Source of the DNA: JARKPK01 sp964631235
GTDB taxonomy: Bacteria; Planctomycetota; Planctomycetia; Pirellulales; Thermoguttaceae
Assembly: GCA_964631235.1 (NCBI GenBank)
Contig: CAZVZX010000009.1
Location: 1-64,000 of the forward strand
Length of the DNA: 64,000 bases
Reading direction: 5' to 3'
A program made the translations under genes and the position numbers. This document shows, one piece after another, positions 1-8,743 of the stretch; the stretch's first letter is position 1; each line of letters starts with the position of its first letter. The notes beneath the pieces are model-generated. The model made no database searches. It saw only the letters and a list, made by a program, of their open reading frames with translations, and was not told the DNA's origin.

Positions 1-251
1 GCGAAAAACCACCGCCATCTCACGATCCCCCTTGACTGTTCATAGTCGGTCTTTCCAGTAGAAGGGAACCAATGCACCGTCAATCTCACGTTGCAACGAG
101 CGATGTTCGCCGATGATCGCGCAATGATTTTACGACGCCGGAAAAGCCCGAACGGGGATACCGACGATGTCTAACATGCCGCACTTGCTCCGACAGCATC
201 ATCTTTTTCGATTCCCGCCGTTGCACCGCGTTCCGTTCGACGTAGGCTCAT
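1..251. other. left-edge region without a recognised gene
   Basis: No open frame here resembles a known protein on either strand, and the PIG-L gene on the minus strand ends at 252. The stretch may be the spacer downstream of that gene or hold the end of a gene truncated by the window edge. Nothing further can be supported. Confidence 0.4.
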
Positions 252-1016
252 CTATGCGACTATCGGTTTGGGAAACAGCTCGGCCAGCAAGTCGCTTCGG
301 GGATAGGCGTGGCCGCGGTGCTGCACGAAGGCCTCGGCCGCCTTGGTTCCGATCAGCCGTCCGCGCCCGGCCGACCAGCGGAGCATCGTCTCGAGGTACT
401 CGTCCGTCCCATGATGCGCCCGGAGCCAATCGCGTTGGCTGGCATGGCAGGCGAGCATTTCCCTCTTTAGTTCAAGCTGCTCGCTGATGTCGATCACGGT
501 GGTCGGTTCGATGGTGTTTCCGTAGGGATCGATGCTTTCGGCCGGATCGGCATAATAGAGCCAGGGGATCGTCGTGCCGGGCAGCAGGGGGAAACCCGAC
601 GCATTGGGCGCCCCATGCAAAAACGAGGCCTGCCGAACGAGCAGCGAGGTCATTTCGTGATCGAGCATATAGTCTTTAGCCGCATGGGTGAACACCAGCG
701 TGGGCGCCACGCGGCGGAAGAGATCGACGCATTTTTGCAGCGCGATCCGCTCGTAGGCGATGAACCCATCTCGCTCGTCGAGGCAGTGATAGGCGGCCCC
801 GATCAGGGCGGCCGCGCGTCGGGCCTCTTGTGTGCGAATCGACGAGATATCCCACCGCGTTTCGGTCATCGTGCCGCAATCGCCCGGCGCCATCGAGGCG
901 ATATGCACTTCCCAACCCGAGCGAGCCAAGCGAATGAGCGTTCCGCCGCAGAGGAACTCGGCATCGTCGGGATGAGCCATCACACACAAAGCGACTTTGC
1001 GTTGCAATTCCGCCAT
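252..1016 (-). CDS. PIG-L family deacetylase (LmbE/BshB-like)
   Basis: A 254-residue protein of the PIG-L/LmbE fold, zinc-dependent N-acetylglucosaminyl deacetylases. The diagnostic AHPDDAE motif follows the first beta strand at about residue 14, where His and Asp bind the metal and the second Asp is the general base. A second cluster, DYMLDHE near residue 119, supplies another His. The length is normal for bacterial members such as BshB1 of bacillithiol synthesis, but many planctomycete relatives act on unknown sugars or conjugates, so the substrate is not assigned. There is no signal peptide, so it is probably cytoplasmic. The start is the ATG just before the repeat-rich spacer; no operon partner is evident. 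Confidence 0.88.
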   Translation of the reverse strand: MAELQRKVALCVMAHPDDAEFLCGGTLIRLARSGWEVHIASMAPGDCGTMTETRWDISSIRTQEARRAAALIGAAYHCLDERDGFIAYERIALQKCVDLFRRVAPTLVFTHAAKDYMLDHEMTSLLVRQASFLHGAPNASGFPLLPGTTIPWLYYADPAESIDPYGNTIEPTTVIDISEQLELKREMLACHASQRDWLRAHHGTDEYLETMLRWSAGRGRLIGTKAAEAFVQHRGHAYPRSDLLAELFPKPIVA

Positions 1017-1079
1017 AATTCAGTCCTCGTCACGCACTTCTCGAACCACAGTGAAAACCGTCCAACTGTTGTTCCATCG

Positions 1080-1335
1080 TTATTCGCGTCTATTGGCGCC
1101 ATTGGCCGTTGTTCATTCGCGCCCATGGAGTCATTCGCGGTTTTCGCCTCTGCCCATTCGCGCTGATTAGCGTCTATTCGCGTCCATTCGCGGTTTGTCA
1201 TTTGCGTTTATTTGCGTTCATTCGTGGTATTAGTCCTTTCGAATTCGCGTTTATTCGCGTCCATTCGCGGTTTTCTTGGCCTCTGCTGATTTACGTCTAT
1301 TCGCGTCCGTTCGCGGCTCGCTTTCATACTCAGTC
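1080..1335. repeat. field of 10-nt TTCGCG-type repeats
   Basis: Many imperfect copies of a 10-nt unit such as ATTCGCGTCC or ATTCGCGTCT occur in clusters, for example 1170-1193 and 1245-1272, often closed by ATTCGCGGTTT. Units diverge by single bases and are separated by short unrelated spacers. Repeats of this kind are, to my knowledge, found between genes in several environmental phyla. There are no spacer-repeat units of constant length, so it is not a CRISPR array. The field lies between the PIG-L gene and the 3' end of the next gene and enters that gene's coding sequence. Confidence 0.85.
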
Positions 1336-1631
1336 GCGTCCATCCCGCTTGCTTGGTGGGCATCTTCGCTTTGTCCGCGGTTGTTGGCGGCTCGTGCGGC
1401 TGCGTCTTCGATGCGTTGTTTGACCCAGCGCAAAGCGCGCCGCGCCCAAACGAATTCGATGGCCAGAATCGCCAGTCCCAATGGGATGACAACGAAGGCG
1501 GGCCCGGGCGTAACGAGCATGATTAGGCCGAGGGCCAGCACCGTCAGCCCGACGACGAGCACCACCGCGCGGCGCACTGCGCGAACGGCGACGGCGACCG
1601 GGTGATCGGGCGGAGGCTTGGCGTCGGACAT
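1251..1631 (-). CDS. PGPGW-type small membrane protein with repeat-derived tail
   Basis: A 126-residue protein whose first 75 or so residues look like the PGPGW family of putative transmembrane proteins. A cytoplasmic start is followed by a hydrophobic pair of helices (VVLVVGLTVLALGLIMLV and a second after TPGPAFVVIPLGLAILA) and a basic amphipathic stretch. The TPGPAF turn matches the family hallmark. After about residue 90 the sequence becomes hydrophilic and low in complexity (TDANRRKSAEAKKTANGRE) because the reading frame runs into the 10-nt repeat field, which also supplies the stop codon. Family members usually end earlier, so this tail is probably an acquired extension. Function is unknown. 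Confidence 0.7.
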   Translation of the reverse strand: MSDAKPPPDHPVAVAVRAVRRAVVLVVGLTVLALGLIMLVTPGPAFVVIPLGLAILAIEFVWARRALRWVKQRIEDAAARAANNRGQSEDAHQASGMDATEYESEPRTDANRRKSAEAKKTANGRE

Positions 1632-1637
1632 GGCGGA

Positions 1638-1916
1638 CTACATCGCCGGCCGCTGCTTTCGCTTCAGTTCGTCGGCATGCTCGGCGGCGAAGGCTCGAAC
1701 TTGGTCGGCAAAATCAAGCAGACGTTCCCATTGCTCGGCGTAAAGAGTGACGGGCATCCGTTGCAGCCCGTACACGCTGATTGCGCCCTTCGGACTTACC
1801 TTGCAGTACAGTGTTCCCCGAGGCGGCTTATCGAGTTTGTCGAGCAGGGTCGACGCTTCCTGGGGAGTGATCTTGCCGGCGGCCAAATCGGCGAGAATCT
1901 GATCGCGATCGCTCAT
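1638..1916 (-). CDS. small SHOCT-like protein, function unknown
   Basis: A 92-residue soluble protein. The open frame extends upstream, but the ATG at 1916 is preceded at proper distance by AGGAGGATT, a strong ribosome-binding site, and only from there is the sequence protein-like. The N-terminus (DRDQILADLAAGKITPQEAS) resembles the short helical SHOCT-type motif found at the ends of many bacterial proteins. The remainder (residues 35-70) could form a small beta domain containing GTLYCKVSPKGAISVYGLQ. It lies 6 bases from the PGPGW-type gene on the same strand and may be cotranscribed with it. No function can be given. Confidence 0.72.
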   Translation of the reverse strand: MSDRDQILADLAAGKITPQEASTLLDKLDKPPRGTLYCKVSPKGAISVYGLQRMPVTLYAEQWERLLDFADQVRAFAAEHADELKRKQRPAM

Positions 1917-2147
1917 GGGGAATCCTCCTACTGGTTTCGTTTCTTGGCGGGAACCCACTTCCGACGTTTGCCGCAATGCCGTAATCGTATCGCAATGGTC
2001 CGACGACTGCCAATGGGACCGAATCTGCCGAAGGCGAAATGCGGTCCTCGATGACACTGGGGACGACTGAAATTTATTTGTGCGGCGACAATGTGCCGTC
2101 GGCCGTTTCACATCGATGGAACCGAGCCGGCGGTCGAGCACACTGAT

Positions 2148-2630
2148 TCAGTAGTCGAGCGTCAGAATCCGCCCGCGGGTGAAGTCGAAGAACCGGTCTT
2201 TCGCGGCCACTTCGACGCCTTCGGCCAAGTCGGCCTCGGTTTTCTTGGCGGCCTTCAAGCAGCCGGGGCAAGCCAACAAAGCGACCTTCTTTTCCCGAAG
2301 GGTTTTCAGTTGGGTTGCCAACGGCGGGAACGGCTCGAACGACACGTCTGCCGCGTCTTTCAGCACGGCATCGATCCCGCGAATGTCGAAATAGACCAGC
2401 ACATCGCGGTCGTCGGCCATGATCTCGGCCATCCGCAAGGCCATCAGCAGCCGGTGCGGCTCCTCGGGCCCGTGGCTGACGTGGATGAACACCCCATCGC
2501 GGACCTTCTCGTTACCGCCGGCCGGCGCCGCCTCGCGGCTGCCGCTGGGCGCGATTGTTGCGTTGAAACAGCCGGTCAAGCCGACAATCGCCGGCATCAA
2601 CAAACCCAACAAAAGCCAGTGCAACTTCAT
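2148..2630 (-). CDS. DsrE-like periplasmic lipoprotein
   Basis: A 160-residue exported protein. The ATG at 2630 is chosen because GGGGAG precedes it and because a lipoprotein signal follows: basic start, hydrophobic core, then the lipobox LTGC with Cys21. The mature part looks like the DsrE/TusD fold: a strand with FIHVSHGPEEPHRLLMAL, a DVLVYFDIRG strand near residue 80, and a CPGC pair near residue 125 where DsrE-type proteins carry their active cysteine. Family members bind sulfur or act in sulfur relay, but this exported form has no demonstrated role. It lies downstream of sdhB on the same strand across a 306-base spacer, so it probably has its own promoter. Confidence 0.72.
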   Translation of the reverse strand: MKLHWLLLGLLMPAIVGLTGCFNATIAPSGSREAAPAGGNEKVRDGVFIHVSHGPEEPHRLLMALRMAEIMADDRDVLVYFDIRGIDAVLKDAADVSFEPFPPLATQLKTLREKKVALLACPGCLKAAKKTEADLAEGVEVAAKDRFFDFTRGRILTLDY

Positions 2631-2936
2631 CGTTCTCCCCTTTCGTTTCGATCGGTGCGAATGGTCCTTGGAAGGTCGATCGGGCCTTCGCCGTCGTTGA
2701 CGCCGGCGGCCTTCGGCATCGCCCATCCCATGCCGCTTCGGCAGGGCGTCTTTGTCTGTGCGCCCGCACCGCTAACAGCATAGTCTTCGCAGCGGCCGAT
2801 GTCTGTACCCGGCACCAGCCCGACGGTGCGCGAAAGAACCCCGCCGACAGTCGCAGGGCGGCAATGACGCCAACCGGACCTGGTCGCGGCAATAAAGAGA
2901 TGGTCTGAGCCCGAAAAGATGCAACGGCTCGATCCG
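2631..2936. other. spacer between sdhB and the DsrE-like gene
   Basis: About 306 bases with no supported gene. Short frames here are low in quality and overlap on both strands. It presumably holds the end of the sdh transcript and the promoter of the DsrE-like lipoprotein gene, but no convincing hairpin with a T tract or -35/-10 pair was found. Confidence 0.5.
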
Positions 2937-3848
2937 CTACAGATCGAACCACTTTCGCACCACGTGGCGAACAGCCGCGCGGTTGGCCCGGGCGATGGCG
3001 GTGGTCAGCGGGATGCCTTTGGGGCAAACCTTCACGCAGTTCTGCGCCTTGCCGCAAATCTGCACGCCGCCCTCGCCGGTAAGCACATCGAGTCGTTGCC
3101 GGGCGGTCATGCTGCCGATTGGGTTGAGGTTGAACAACTCGACTTGGGCAATGGCATGAGCGCCGAGAAACGCCTGCCGATTCGCCTCGTCGAGCCGTTG
3201 GCGAAAGTGCGTTTCGCTCTCGCCCTTTTCGCGGACCAGCTCGATCTTGAGGAATTGCGGACAGGCTTCGAGACAACAGCCACAGCTCATGCACTTGCTG
3301 TACTGATAGGCCAGTTCCTGATCTTCTTGCGACTGCCGCGGTCCGGAGCCCATATCGAGATAGCTATCGACCGGCACCCAGGCCTTCACTTTGCGCAGGG
3401 CCGCGAAAATCCGCGACCGATCGACCACCAAATCTCGAATGACGGGGAACTTGGTCATCGGCCGCAGTTCGATTTCGCCCGGCCGATCGGCCAAAAGTTG
3501 ATCGACCAGCGCCGTGCAGGCCTGCCGCACCCGTCCGTTGATGATCATCGTGCATGCGCCGCACACTTCTTCCAAACAGTTGCACTCCCAAGCCACGGGA
3601 GCCACCCGTTTGCCTTCGACGGTTTCCGCTTGCTCGGCGATCTTCTGCAAGACGCTGATGCAGTTCATATCGGGCTCGCGGGCGACGCGATGCGTTTCCC
3701 AATAGGGCTTCAGGCCGGGCCCGTCTTGCCGAAGAACGCGAACGAGGAACGAATCCGCCGCCGCCCTCTGTGGCGAAGCGGCACCCGGCCGAGGCACGCT
3801 CTCGTTGCCGATAGGGTCTGTTTCGAAACGATCAGAAGGACGATCCAT
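2937..3848 (-). CDS. sdhB: succinate dehydrogenase / fumarate reductase iron-sulfur subunit
   Basis: A 303-residue electron-transfer subunit of complex II that passes electrons from the flavin subunit to quinone. The N-terminal ferredoxin domain carries the [2Fe-2S] ligands Cys91, Cys96, Cys99 and Cys111 (CLEEVCGAC plus a later Cys). The C-terminal domain has CMSCGCCLEACP (residues 186-197) and a distal group (Cys265, Cys271, Cys275) for the [4Fe-4S] and [3Fe-4S] clusters. The start at 3848 is preferred over one at 3899 because AAGGA precedes it and it avoids overlap with sdhA. The first 33 residues are an unusual Pro/Arg/Ala-rich extension. It is last in the sdhC-sdhA-sdhB operon, 37 bases after sdhA. 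Confidence 0.93.
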   Translation of the reverse strand: MDRPSDRFETDPIGNESVPRPGAASPQRAAADSFLVRVLRQDGPGLKPYWETHRVAREPDMNCISVLQKIAEQAETVEGKRVAPVAWECNCLEEVCGACTMIINGRVRQACTALVDQLLADRPGEIELRPMTKFPVIRDLVVDRSRIFAALRKVKAWVPVDSYLDMGSGPRQSQEDQELAYQYSKCMSCGCCLEACPQFLKIELVREKGESETHFRQRLDEANRQAFLGAHAIAQVELFNLNPIGSMTARQRLDVLTGEGGVQICGKAQNCVKVCPKGIPLTTAIARANRAAVRHVVRKWFDL

Positions 3849-3885
3849 AACGTGAATCCTTACCGGCTGATGCCCGGCGCGCCTG

Positions 3886-5865
3886 TCACGGTTCAACATG
3901 CACCAGAGGCTGCAATTCTCGCCGCGATTGCCGATTGCGCCACGCCTGTTCGATCACGTCCGCTCCGGCCAGCCCATACAACCGCGGCCGCGGCGGGATC
4001 AGCGACGTATCGACCGGTTCATAGCCGATCTCCGGCTCTCCGTCGGCGCTCCAGGCGGCAATCGTCGATTTGAGCCAACGGCGGTTATTCTCTTCGAACA
4101 CATCGCACCAGTGTTCGGCCTGACGCTTCCGCTCTTGCGGATCATTCGAATCGACCGCGGGCAGTTCGAACTCGGGCTTGTAGTGGGCGCCGCGACATTC
4201 ATCGCGAAGCCGTGCCCCGCGCAAAATCGTTTTCGCCAGCGGGAACATGTCTTGCAACGCGCGGACGAACACCGCGTTCTGATTGGCCCAGCCGCTCCGA
4301 TCAGCCACGGCCGCCCGCCGCGCCTGCTCTTCTAAGGCGCACACCTCTTGATAGGCGGCATCGAGCTCCGGGTTGCGGCGAATGACCGTGGCGGCACGGG
4401 TCATCGTCGCCCCAAGCTGTTGGTGAATCCGATAGGGATTCGGGCCGCTGTCGCCTCGGGCGATCAGGCGATCGTACTGCTCGCGGTGGGCGCGCTGCGC
4501 CTGCTCGAAGACGGAGGCCGGCGCCTCGGCCGGGCGGCGCTGCTGTGCGTCCACATAAGCGGCAATGCCCGGCGCCACGGTCAGGCCGCTGAAAATGCAG
4601 GCAATCAGCGAGTTAGCGCCGAGCCGATTCGCGCCGTGGTATTGATAATCGCATTCCCCGATGGCGTACAAACCGGGAATATTGGTTTGCTGGTTCCGCG
4701 GCGAGCCGATGACCAACTCGCCGTCGTTGGTCCGCTCGTAATCGCACCACAAACCGCCCATCGTGTAGTGGACCGCGGGGAATATCTTCATCGGCGTGGT
4801 CCGCGGGTCGACGCCTTGGAACTTCTCGTAAATCTCGAGAATGCCGGCCAATTTGCGATCGAGCATGTCGCGCGGCAGATGGGTTACGTCGAGATAAACG
4901 CACATCCGATCGGCCTGCACGCTGAGCCGTTCTTCGATGCAGATGCGAAAGATCTCGCGGGTGGCGATGTCGCGCGGCACCAAGTTGCCGTACTTCGGGT
5001 AGCGCTCTTCAAGAAAGTAATATCGCTCGCTCTCCGGGATGTCTTGCGGGCGGCGCGGGTCTTGCGGGCGGCGCGGCACCCAAACCCGTCCGCCTTCGCC
5101 GCGGGCGCTTTCGCTGATCAGCCGGAGCTTATCGGCGCCGGGAATCGCCGTCGGATGCACTTGGATGAACTCGCCGTTGGCATAGCGGGCGCCCTGTTGA
5201 AACACCCGGCTGACCGCGCTGCCCAAACAGGCCATCGAATTGGTCGATCGCCCGAACAACGCACCGCAGCCGCCCGAGGCGATCACCACCGCGTCGGCCG
5301 GCAGCACGAAGACTTCCATCGACTGAATATCTTGGACCGCGCAGCCGCAGGCGCGGCCGTGCTCGTCGCGGATCAAGCCGAGAAAGTCGGCGGACTCGTA
5401 TTTTTTCACCCGGCCGGCACATTCCCAGCGGCGCACTTGTTCGTCGAGCGCGTAGAGCAACTGCTGGCCCGTCGTCGCCCCGGCAAACGCGGTGCGACGA
5501 TAGAGCGTGCCGCCGAAACGCCGCTGGTCGCGGAACCCTTCGGGCGTGCGGTTGAAGGTGACGCCCAGCCGGTCCATCAGGTCGATGATCCGCGGGGCCC
5601 AATCGGCCATCGCCTTCACCGGCGGCTGATGTTGCAGGAAGTCGCCGCCATAGACCGTGTCGTCGAAGTGTTTCCACTCGCTGTCGCCCAACTGGCGGGT
5701 CAGATCGTTCACGCTATTGATTCCGCCCTGAGCGCACGCGCTGTGCGAACGCTTCAACGGCGTCAGACTGACGACCGAAACGTCGAACTCCAGCTCGGCC
5801 AACTTCATGGCGGCCGCCGAGCCGGCCAAACCGCCGCCGATGATTACCACTTTGGGGCTGGGCAT
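3886..5865 (-). CDS. sdhA: succinate dehydrogenase / fumarate reductase flavoprotein subunit
   Basis: A 659-residue catalytic subunit that interconverts succinate and fumarate. The FAD-binding start has GGGLAGSAAA at residues 10-19, and His41 in the SHSACAQGGIN motif is the expected covalent FAD ligand. HPTAIPGADKLRLISESARG supplies substrate-binding residues. The protein is of the b558-type (Bacillus/epsilonproteobacterial-like) class, in keeping with the single five-helix anchor gene upstream. An exact 18-bp tandem duplication at 5041-5076 adds the six residues RRPQDP. Middle gene of the sdh operon: 115 bases after sdhC and 37 before sdhB. Confidence 0.95.
   Translation of the reverse strand: MPSPKVVIIGGGLAGSAAAMKLAELEFDVSVVSLTPLKRSHSACAQGGINSVNDLTRQLGDSEWKHFDDTVYGGDFLQHQPPVKAMADWAPRIIDLMDRLGVTFNRTPEGFRDQRRFGGTLYRRTAFAGATTGQQLLYALDEQVRRWECAGRVKKYESADFLGLIRDEHGRACGCAVQDIQSMEVFVLPADAVVIASGGCGALFGRSTNSMACLGSAVSRVFQQGARYANGEFIQVHPTAIPGADKLRLISESARGEGGRVWVPRRPQDPRRPQDIPESERYYFLEERYPKYGNLVPRDIATREIFRICIEERLSVQADRMCVYLDVTHLPRDMLDRKLAGILEIYEKFQGVDPRTTPMKIFPAVHYTMGGLWCDYERTNDGELVIGSPRNQQTNIPGLYAIGECDYQYHGANRLGANSLIACIFSGLTVAPGIAAYVDAQQRRPAEAPASVFEQAQRAHREQYDRLIARGDSGPNPYRIHQQLGATMTRAATVIRRNPELDAAYQEVCALEEQARRAAVADRSGWANQNAVFVRALQDMFPLAKTILRGARLRDECRGAHYKPEFELPAVDSNDPQERKRQAEHWCDVFEENNRRWLKSTIAAWSADGEPEIGYEPVDTSLIPPRPRLYGLAGADVIEQAWRNRQSRRELQPLVHVEP
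5041..5076 (-). repeat. exact 18-bp tandem duplication inside sdhA
   Basis: Two perfect adjacent copies of an 18-base unit beginning GTCTTGCGGG on the plus strand (5041-5058 and 5059-5076). They stay in frame and give RRPQDPRRPQD in SdhA, just after the conserved GEGGRVWVP segment. The perfect identity suggests a recent event or a sequencing/assembly slip. Confidence 0.9.
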
Positions 5866-5980
5866 ATACTTCTCGCTGATTCGAAATGATCACTTTTCTC
5901 CCGGAGGAAAAAGAGTCATCTTCAAGGCACGTACGATAACAAAATCCTCAACGGCACGGGCGACGCTGCGTTGGCCATTG

Positions 5981-6775
5981 TCAGCGGACCGGCCCTTGGG
6001 CCAAGCCGATCTGACGCGGCAGCGATTCCTCGGCCGCTTGTTCGGTTGCGGAAAGAAGGGGACCGGCAGCGGACGTTTGGCCCGCCCGAACCATTGCCCC
6101 CAACGCGGCCAGCCCGATCGTCAGCAGCACAACGCCGACGACCGCACAAGGAAGATTCATCCGCCGCCGTGCCGCTTCGCTCGTCCAAACGCCCCACGAC
6201 ATCCCCATCGTCCACAGCCCGTTGGCCAAGTGATACACCGACGCTGTTACCCCGACCGCATAGCACGCGATCACCCACCAGGCCCGACCAATCGCCGCCG
6301 CGGCCGTCGCGGGCGCATCTTCGGCAATAAATCTTGCTCCGCCCAACGGCCGAGCGACGTTTTCTACCCACCACGACCATCGAAGCCAGCCGTGCAAATC
6401 AAACACATGCCACAAGATGAAGGCGAATGCCAACACGCCGCTGAGTCGTTGCAGCGTGTAGCGCCAGTTGTCGGCATAAGGGTAGCTGAGCACATTGCGC
6501 TTGCCGCGCGAAACGATCATCAGCCCGACGATCCCATGAAACAGAATCGGCAGAAAGATCAGCGACCATTCGAGCACGATGATCGTCGTCGGCCCCAGCT
6601 TGTGCAATTGATCGGCGCGGTGCTGGTAAGCGGCCGGGCCGTCGATAATCGCCGCATTGGTGGCCAGGTGAAACACCAAGTAACCGCCGATGGGCATCAG
6701 CCCCAGCAGCGAGTGCAGCCGCCGAATAGCGAAATCGTGCCGCCCGAACAGCGATGTCAAACGCGAGGCTTCCAT
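5981..6775 (-). CDS. sdhC: succinate dehydrogenase cytochrome b558 membrane anchor
   Basis: A 264-residue membrane anchor of the b558 family (single five-helix subunit binding two b hemes and quinone). Four histidines sit in the expected hydrophobic contexts: GGYLVFHLATN, LPILFHGIVGLMI, FILWHVFDLHG and VYHLANGLW, each a likely axial heme ligand. The open frame extends 57 codons further upstream, but only from ATG 6775 does it align with the family start (EASRLTSLFGRHDFAIRRLHSLLG). It is the first gene of the sdhC-A-B operon. The N-terminal basic region and the helices indicate insertion in the cytoplasmic membrane. Confidence 0.9.
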   Translation of the reverse strand: MEASRLTSLFGRHDFAIRRLHSLLGLMPIGGYLVFHLATNAAIIDGPAAYQHRADQLHKLGPTTIIVLEWSLIFLPILFHGIVGLMIVSRGKRNVLSYPYADNWRYTLQRLSGVLAFAFILWHVFDLHGWLRWSWWVENVARPLGGARFIAEDAPATAAAAIGRAWWVIACYAVGVTASVYHLANGLWTMGMSWGVWTSEAARRRMNLPCAVVGVVLLTIGLAALGAMVRAGQTSAAGPLLSATEQAAEESLPRQIGLAQGPVR

Positions 6776-6949
6776 AACTTGTTTCCGTTCGAGAAAAGCG
6801 ACATCTGAGGCTCTGTGCCGCGTCCGCTGCGTCGAAAACCTGTTTATGCGGCCGACGATGGCCGAATGCTCTGCCGGATGCCCCGACGCGATCGATGCGG
6901 CGATTTCACTCGGCGGGCGTTGCCCCGTTCGCCGCGACTCGTCCACCGC

Positions 6950-8392
6950 TCAGCCCAGCGCCGGCGAGCGGAACACCACTTGTTTTTTCACCTGCATCTC
7001 TTCAAACGTGTACGGGATGCCGCCGACGCCGAGCCCGGCCTCGCGCAACCCGGCAAAGGGCATCCAATCGACGCGGAATGCGGTGTGATCGTTGATCATC
7101 ACCGTAGCGGCGTCGATGCGCCGCGCGACGCGCAATGCCGTGTCGATATTGCGGCTGAAGACGGCCGCCTGGAACGGGCAATTCAGGCGATTGGCGGCCG
7201 CGATGGCCGCTTCGACAGAATCCACCTCGGCCACGCACACCACCGGGCCGAACACCTCGTGCGTCATCACCCGTGAGTCGTCGGGCGGGCTGAACAGCAC
7301 CGTCGGGGCATAGCAAGTCGACGATAGCGGCCGCGCGCCGCAAAGGGCCTCGGCCCCGCCGGCGATCGCCTCGCGCACCCATTGATCGACCCGTTCGACC
7401 TCGCTGGGGCGGATCATCGGGCCCACTTCGGTGTCCGGCAACGTCGGGTCGCCCACCCGCAGCTTTTCGGCCGCTGCGGCGATGCGCTGCGCCAAGGGGC
7501 GAGCGACCGCCTTCTCGGCGAAGATCCGCTGCACCGAAACGCACACCTGCCCCGCATGGTAGAACCCGCCCTTGGTCAACAGCGGAACGGCCAAGTCGAG
7601 ATCGGCGTCGGCAGCCACCACGACCGGCGCCACCCCGCCGTGCTCCAGCGAGCATCGCGCCCCTGGGGCCAGCTTGCCGCGGAGCATCCAACCCACCGGG
7701 CCGCTGCCGATGAACGATAGGAACCCTACGCGCCGATCCGCGGCCATCGCCACGTTCCACTCGCGGCGATCGATCACCAACGCCTGGCACCACTCGGGCG
7801 GCAATCCCGCTTCGCGCAAGATGCTCACCAAGCGGTAGCAGCTCAACGGGGTTGCTTGCGCCGGCTTGACGATCACCGGGCAGCCGGCCGCAATCGCCGG
7901 CCCGGCCTGATGAACGATCAGATTGAACGGGTGGTTGAATGCGCTGTAGGCCAACACCACCCCGATCGGCTCGTGAGTCGTAAACGCCCATCGCTGCGAT
8001 GACGCCGCGTTGAGCCCCATCGGCACTTCGTATCCGTGCTGGGTCCGCACGCACTCCACGCACGAACGAAGCCCATCGACGGCCCGGGCGATCTCCACGC
8101 GCGAATCGATCAACGGTTTGCCGCCTTCGCGGGCCGCCTCAACGGCAAGATGCTCCGCCCGCTGCTCGACCAACGCGGCCGCGCGGAGCAAAATGTCGAT
8201 TCGCTTGGCCGCGGGCAACCAGCGGTCGCGGTCGCGAAACAGCGCATAGGCGGTGGCCAGCGCCGTTTCGATCACCGCTTCGGTCGCCGTGTCCACTGTG
8301 GCGATCACCGATCGGTCGAACGGCGCATGCACTTCCAGCGGAGTCCCATGTTCGCTCGTTCCCGGAACCATCAAGGAATAGTGTTCGGTCAT
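6950..8392 (-). CDS. NAD(P)-dependent aldehyde dehydrogenase
   Basis: A 480-residue member of the aldehyde dehydrogenase superfamily, of normal length. Catalytic residues are in place: Asn153 in SAFNHPFN, Glu250 in SLEHGGVAP, and Cys284 in HAGQVCVSVQR. PVIVKPAQATPLS and FIGSGPVGW form the cofactor site. The wording of these motifs is nearest to the non-phosphorylating glyceraldehyde-3-phosphate/lactaldehyde group, but the substrate cannot be fixed from sequence. The chosen ATG at 8392 begins the conserved part; the 17 upstream codons look random. It is transcribed toward sdhC but separated by 174 bases, so it is probably an independent unit. Confidence 0.92.
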   Translation of the reverse strand: MTEHYSLMVPGTSEHGTPLEVHAPFDRSVIATVDTATEAVIETALATAYALFRDRDRWLPAAKRIDILLRAAALVEQRAEHLAVEAAREGGKPLIDSRVEIARAVDGLRSCVECVRTQHGYEVPMGLNAASSQRWAFTTHEPIGVVLAYSAFNHPFNLIVHQAGPAIAAGCPVIVKPAQATPLSCYRLVSILREAGLPPEWCQALVIDRREWNVAMAADRRVGFLSFIGSGPVGWMLRGKLAPGARCSLEHGGVAPVVVAADADLDLAVPLLTKGGFYHAGQVCVSVQRIFAEKAVARPLAQRIAAAAEKLRVGDPTLPDTEVGPMIRPSEVERVDQWVREAIAGGAEALCGARPLSSTCYAPTVLFSPPDDSRVMTHEVFGPVVCVAEVDSVEAAIAAANRLNCPFQAAVFSRNIDTALRVARRIDAATVMINDHTAFRVDWMPFAGLREAGLGVGGIPYTFEEMQVKKQVVFRSPALG

Positions 8393-8743
8393 GTCGGCCT
8401 CCGGCTCATCGAGATTGCATCGCCGGCCCATCCATCGCCGCAACCGATGCCGCGGCGCGACCAGTCGTCAACCACCGATCATGGTCATCGTGTTCTTCTG
8501 ATGATAGCGAAGCGGTCAATCGCCCGGCAAGCAATGTTTGCCCAACGAACCGGCATTTGGCCGACCCGCCGCGCGTTCTTCACGTCGAATGAAGCAGAGA
8601 ATCGTGCGAAAAACCAGCCGCTTGGGAATGATTACTCCGAAGCAATCGCCCCGAAGCGATCGCACACGAAGAATGGCGGTCGGTCGCCAACGGTCGTTCG
8701 CATCAGACACGCCTTGCACGGTCGTTGGCACTGAGAAACGACT
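8393..8743. other. spacer, no gene seen
   Basis: About 350 bases between the aldehyde dehydrogenase start and the glycosyltransferase end, both on the minus strand. It should hold the dehydrogenase promoter and the glycosyltransferase transcript end. A short imperfect hairpin around 8640-8662 (GAAGCAATCG against CGAAGCGATCG) is visible, but no terminator or promoter is convincing. Confidence 0.45.

Noticed and set aside
1080..1335. A possible CRISPR array
   Set aside because: The units are 10 bases, imperfect and irregularly spaced with no constant spacers, and no cas genes are near.
4348..5889. A 513-codon plus-strand frame opposite sdhA
   Set aside because: The minus strand encodes a canonical FAD flavoprotein, so the plus-strand frame is antisense noise.
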